A DNA stretch of 64,000 bases from Bradyrhizobium sp. CCGE-LA001. Lineage in GTDB: Bacteria > Pseudomonadota > Alphaproteobacteria > Rhizobiales > Xanthobacteraceae. The stretch is from assembly GCF_000296215.2 (NCBI RefSeq), contig NZ_CP013949.1, positions 5,697,501-5,761,500 of the forward strand. The letters run 5' to 3'. The notes beneath the pieces are model-generated. The model was not told the origin of the DNA and did no database searches. It worked only from the letters and a program-made list of their open reading frames with translations. Position numbers and translations under genes: made by a program. Within the stretch, counting starts at the first letter, position 1. Each line of letters begins with the position of its first letter. Of the stretch, positions 62,956 through 64,000 are shown one piece after another.

Positions 62956-64000
62956 CTATACCGGATCGAACGCCCGGATCGGCGGGAGATTGCCGGTGAA
63001 CTTCTCGACCTCCACTGACGTCAACTGCCCCGTGCACCCCTGTGCAAAGGACGAGGTGCCGATGTCGCGGGTAAGCACGTTCGGATTGCCGTGAACGCAG
63101 AGCGGCGCGTCGTCCTCGGGGTCCATGGGGTCGTACCAGGCGCCGGTCGGAAGCTGCACGACGCCGCTCGCGATGCCGTCGGTGACGTGGACGGCGGCAA
63201 GGCAGGCGCCGCGATCGTTGAACAGGCGGATGATGTCGCCGTCCTTGATGCCGCGCGCGTCTGCATCACGCGGATTCATGCGCGCGACCTCGCGGCCGCG
63301 ATGCTTCGAGCCGAGCGAATGCCCGCCGAAATCGAGCTGGCTGTGCAGACGCGTCACCGGCTGGTTGGCAACGAGGAAGCACGGCGCTTCCGGCTTCGGC
63401 ATGTCCGTCTTCTCCAGCCAGACCGGGTGGCCCGGACAATCCGCGTCGCCATGGCCCGCGATCTTCGCCGAGAAAATCTCGATGCGGCCACTCGGCGTCG
63501 GCAGGGCATGATCGACCGGATCTTCGCGGAAACGCCGCAGCCGGCCGCCGTCATCGGGCTGCTGCGGCACGACGAGGCTGCCGCGCTGCCAGAACTCGTC
63601 GAAGCCGGGCGCTTCCAGACCACGCTTGGCGAGCGAGACGCGGGTCGGCTCATAGAGATGCTCGAGCCACTGCCGCGAGGTGCGGCCTTCGGTGAAGGGC
63701 TCGCGCGCACCGAGGCGTTCGGCGAGATCGGCGAAGATATCGTAGTCGTCGCGTGCAAGCCCGAACGGCTCGGCGATCCGGTGCATGGCGACCATCAGCG
63801 GATCGTTGGTGGAATAGCCGATGTCCTCGCGCTCCAGCGTCATGGTCGCGGGCAGCACGATGTCGGCGTGCCGGGCCGTCGCGGTCCAGCCGAGCTCGTG
63901 CACGACCAGCGTGTCGAGCTTGGCAAACGCCTTGCGCAGGCGGTTGATGTCCTGGTGGTGATGGAAGGGGTTGCCGCCGGCCCAGTAGACGAGGCGGATA
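62956..64000 (-). CDS. DMSO-reductase-family molybdoenzyme, C-terminal part (truncated by window edge)
   Basis: About 348 codons of a molybdopterin oxidoreductase run off the right edge, so its start lies beyond the window. The segments seen include the VYWAGGNPFHHHQD motif at the edge, ADIVLPATMTLEREDIGYS and the C-terminal cofactor domain (HSQLDFGGHSLGSKHRGREV...MNPRDADARGIKDGDIIRLFNDRG). This is the biotin/TMAO/DMSO-reductase type. The exact substrate cannot be set from this part. Confidence 0.88.
   Translation of the reverse strand, partial: IRLVYWAGGNPFHHHQDINRLRKAFAKLDTLVVHELGWTATARHADIVLPATMTLEREDIGYSTNDPLMVAMHRIAEPFGLARDDYDIFADLAERLGAREPFTEGRTSRQWLEHLYEPTRVSLAKRGLEAPGFDEFWQRGSLVVPQQPDDGGRLRRFREDPVDHALPTPSGRIEIFSAKIAGHGDADCPGHPVWLEKTDMPKPEAPCFLVANQPVTRLHSQLDFGGHSLGSKHRGREVARMNPRDADARGIKDGDIIRLFNDRGACLAAVHVTDGIASGVVQLPTGAWYDPMDPEDDAPLCVHGNPNVLTRDIGTSSFAQGCTGQLTSVEVEKFTGNLPPIRAFDPV

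Overview
The window is high-GC alphaproteobacterial chromosome, almost certainly Bradyrhizobium. The lineage clues are a near-match to the Bradyrhizobium subclass B3 metallo-beta-lactamase BJP-1, typical rhizobial palindromic intergenic repeats, XoxF-type methanol oxidation with glutathione-linked formaldehyde removal, and a hut locus of the HutF type. No rRNA, tRNA, CRISPR, phage or intact insertion sequence was recognised. Gene density is high, and many genes overlap by ATGA or GTGA.

Region 1 (1-28.8 kb) is a quinoprotein (PQQ) and lanthanide methylotrophy island. It begins with accessory genes: a CusF-like fragment, a CXXCW rhodanese-like protein, a XoxJ/MxaJ-like binding protein, a 'quinoprotein relay' zinc hydrolase and a SoxYZ-like carrier. 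An ABC transporter, a secreted pentapeptide-repeat protein and an outer-membrane barrel follow. Next come an isolated 26-residue pqqA and a lanmodulin-like EF-hand protein (four EF loops, three with Pro at position 2). The island holds three PQQ dehydrogenases, all with the Asp-X-Asp pair of lanthanide enzymes. The first has a cytochrome c and a second XoxJ-like protein. The second is xoxF-xoxG followed by frmA and gfa (formaldehyde to formate via glutathione). The third sits behind a Rieske protein. An AraC regulator diverges from xoxF, and an IorAB-like molybdenum hydroxylase lies between the second and third systems.

Region 2 (29-37.4 kb) is mixed: a group III truncated globin, 3-hydroxybutyryl-CoA dehydrogenase, a PstS-like protein, small secreted proteins, a disordered acidic protein, the BJP-1-like hydrolase and a membrane GGDEF-EAL protein.

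Region 3 (37.4-46.7 kb) is one eight-gene minus-strand operon. It joins a three-subunit molybdenum hydroxylase to a complete branched-chain-type (Liv) ABC transporter, with a divergent TetR regulator and two matching palindromes between them. It looks like an uptake-plus-oxidation system for an unknown, probably aromatic or heterocyclic, compound.

Region 4 (46.7-57.2 kb) is histidine utilisation: hutIHU on the minus strand, then hutF-hutC, a NitT/TauT-type ABC transporter and an M20 amidohydrolase on the plus strand. A perfect 20-bp palindrome lies in the shared promoter region. No hutG is present.

Region 5 (57.2-64 kb) holds a catalase-like protein lacking the distal histidine, an AraC regulator, about 1.27 kb of repeat-rich non-coding DNA, an MFS transporter, MsrA, an OsmC-family protein and the C-terminal part of a DMSO-reductase-family molybdoenzyme that runs off the end.
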